This document shows, piece after piece, positions 63,797 to 64,000 of a DNA stretch of 64,000 bases. Below the pieces are notes generated by a model. The model was not told where the DNA came from and did no database searches. It saw nothing but the letters and a program-made list of their open reading frames with translations. How positions within the stretch are numbered: the first letter of the stretch is position 1; the number at the start of each line of letters is the position of its first letter. Both the position numbers and the translations under genes were made by a program. This stretch comes from Bordetella pertussis 18323 (GTDB taxonomy: Bacteria; Pseudomonadota; Gammaproteobacteria; Burkholderiales; Burkholderiaceae_B), in NCBI RefSeq assembly GCF_000306945.1, contig NC_018518.1:2232001-2296000 (forward strand), in the 5' to 3' direction.

Positions 63797-64000
63797 ATGG
63801 AATACGTACGACTGGGCAGCACCGGACTGAAGGTGTCGCGCCTGTGCCTGGGATGCATGACCTACGGCGAGCCGGCGCGCGGCAACCACGCCTGGACGCT
63901 GGACGAGACGCAGAGCCGGCCGTTCTTTCGGCAGGCGCTGGATGCCGGCATCAATTTCTTCGATACCGCCAACAGCTACTCGGACGGCACCAGCGAGGAA
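63797..64000 (+). CDS. Aldo/keto reductase, N-terminal part (runs off the right edge)
   Basis: A second aldo/keto reductase starts at 63797 (MEYVRLGSTGLKVSRLCLGC), 46 bp after the truncated one. The first 68 codons give MTYGEPARGNHAWTLDE and INFFDTANSYSDGTSEE with the catalytic Asp and Tyr, typical of the YajO/potassium-channel-beta-like AKR group. AAGGAG lies 11 bp upstream of the ATG. It is intact as far as the window goes. Confidence 0.9.
   Translation, partial: MEYVRLGSTGLKVSRLCLGCMTYGEPARGNHAWTLDETQSRPFFRQALDAGINFFDTANSYSDGTSEE

Overview
The window is about 64 kb of GC-rich DNA from a Bordetella-type betaproteobacterium, most likely Bordetella pertussis. Three near-identical IS481 copies, four 'Bug' periplasmic solute receptors and many freshly broken genes all point there. 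No rRNA, tRNA, CRISPR array, phage or replication origin was seen.

Layout. (1) 1-9.4 kb, minus strand: uvrC (cut by the window edge), nagZ, acpS, pdxJ, then an RND efflux operon (adaptor, pump, outer-membrane channel). The channel gene is frameshifted and now reads in frame into pdxJ. (2) 9.6-16 kb: a stand-alone winged-helix protein, a patatin-like phospholipase, a lipoprotein, modE (plus strand), a trpXYZ-type ABC transporter, and a sodC that has lost its 3' third. (3) 16-21.8 kb: a Bug receptor and a malonate-use operon (malonyl-CoA synthetase, frameshifted enoyl-CoA hydratase, malonyl-CoA decarboxylase, GntR regulator) with a palindromic putative operator. (4) 21.8-27.7 kb: spermidine-synthase-like protein, thiolase, double tautomerase and a ProVWX-type osmoprotectant transporter. 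(5) 28.2-29.2 kb: IS481 copy 1, beside a HicB antitoxin with no HicA.

(6) 29.2-54.1 kb, between two direct IS481 copies, is the accessory catabolic region. It holds a Bug/thiolase/DUF35/acyl-CoA ligase group, a LysR/Bug/TauD-like dioxygenase/FAH hydrolase group, and a large cluster: TrmB-like regulator, ComA-like phosphosulfolactate synthase homologue, PrpF isomerase, TcuB, TcuA, aldehyde dehydrogenase, MmgE/PrpD protein and an SsuABC/TauABC-type ABC transporter. Three minus-strand promoters in this last cluster carry an inverted repeat about 30-40 bp before the start codon. Two have identical half-sites (AGTATC-N4-GATACT) and the third is related, which suggests one regulon and one pathway. 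The ATPase gene has an in-frame TGA inside its ABC signature motif.

(7) 55.1-62 kb: dinB, a thioesterase, a lipoprotein with a probable 3' frameshift, an S9 peptidase and a class A penicillin-binding protein. This block lies between inverted IS481 copies 2 and 3. (8) 62-64 kb: IS481 copy 3, whose transposase has lost its stop codon and is fused in frame to a 5'-truncated aldo/keto reductase, followed by the start of a second aldo/keto reductase.

Gene decay is a theme. There are frameshifts in short tandem repeats (probable 2-bp loss, 5-bp loss and 4-bp gain), one nonsense codon, one 3' truncation and one IS-mediated 5' truncation. All gene names come from motifs read in the sequence; no database search was run.
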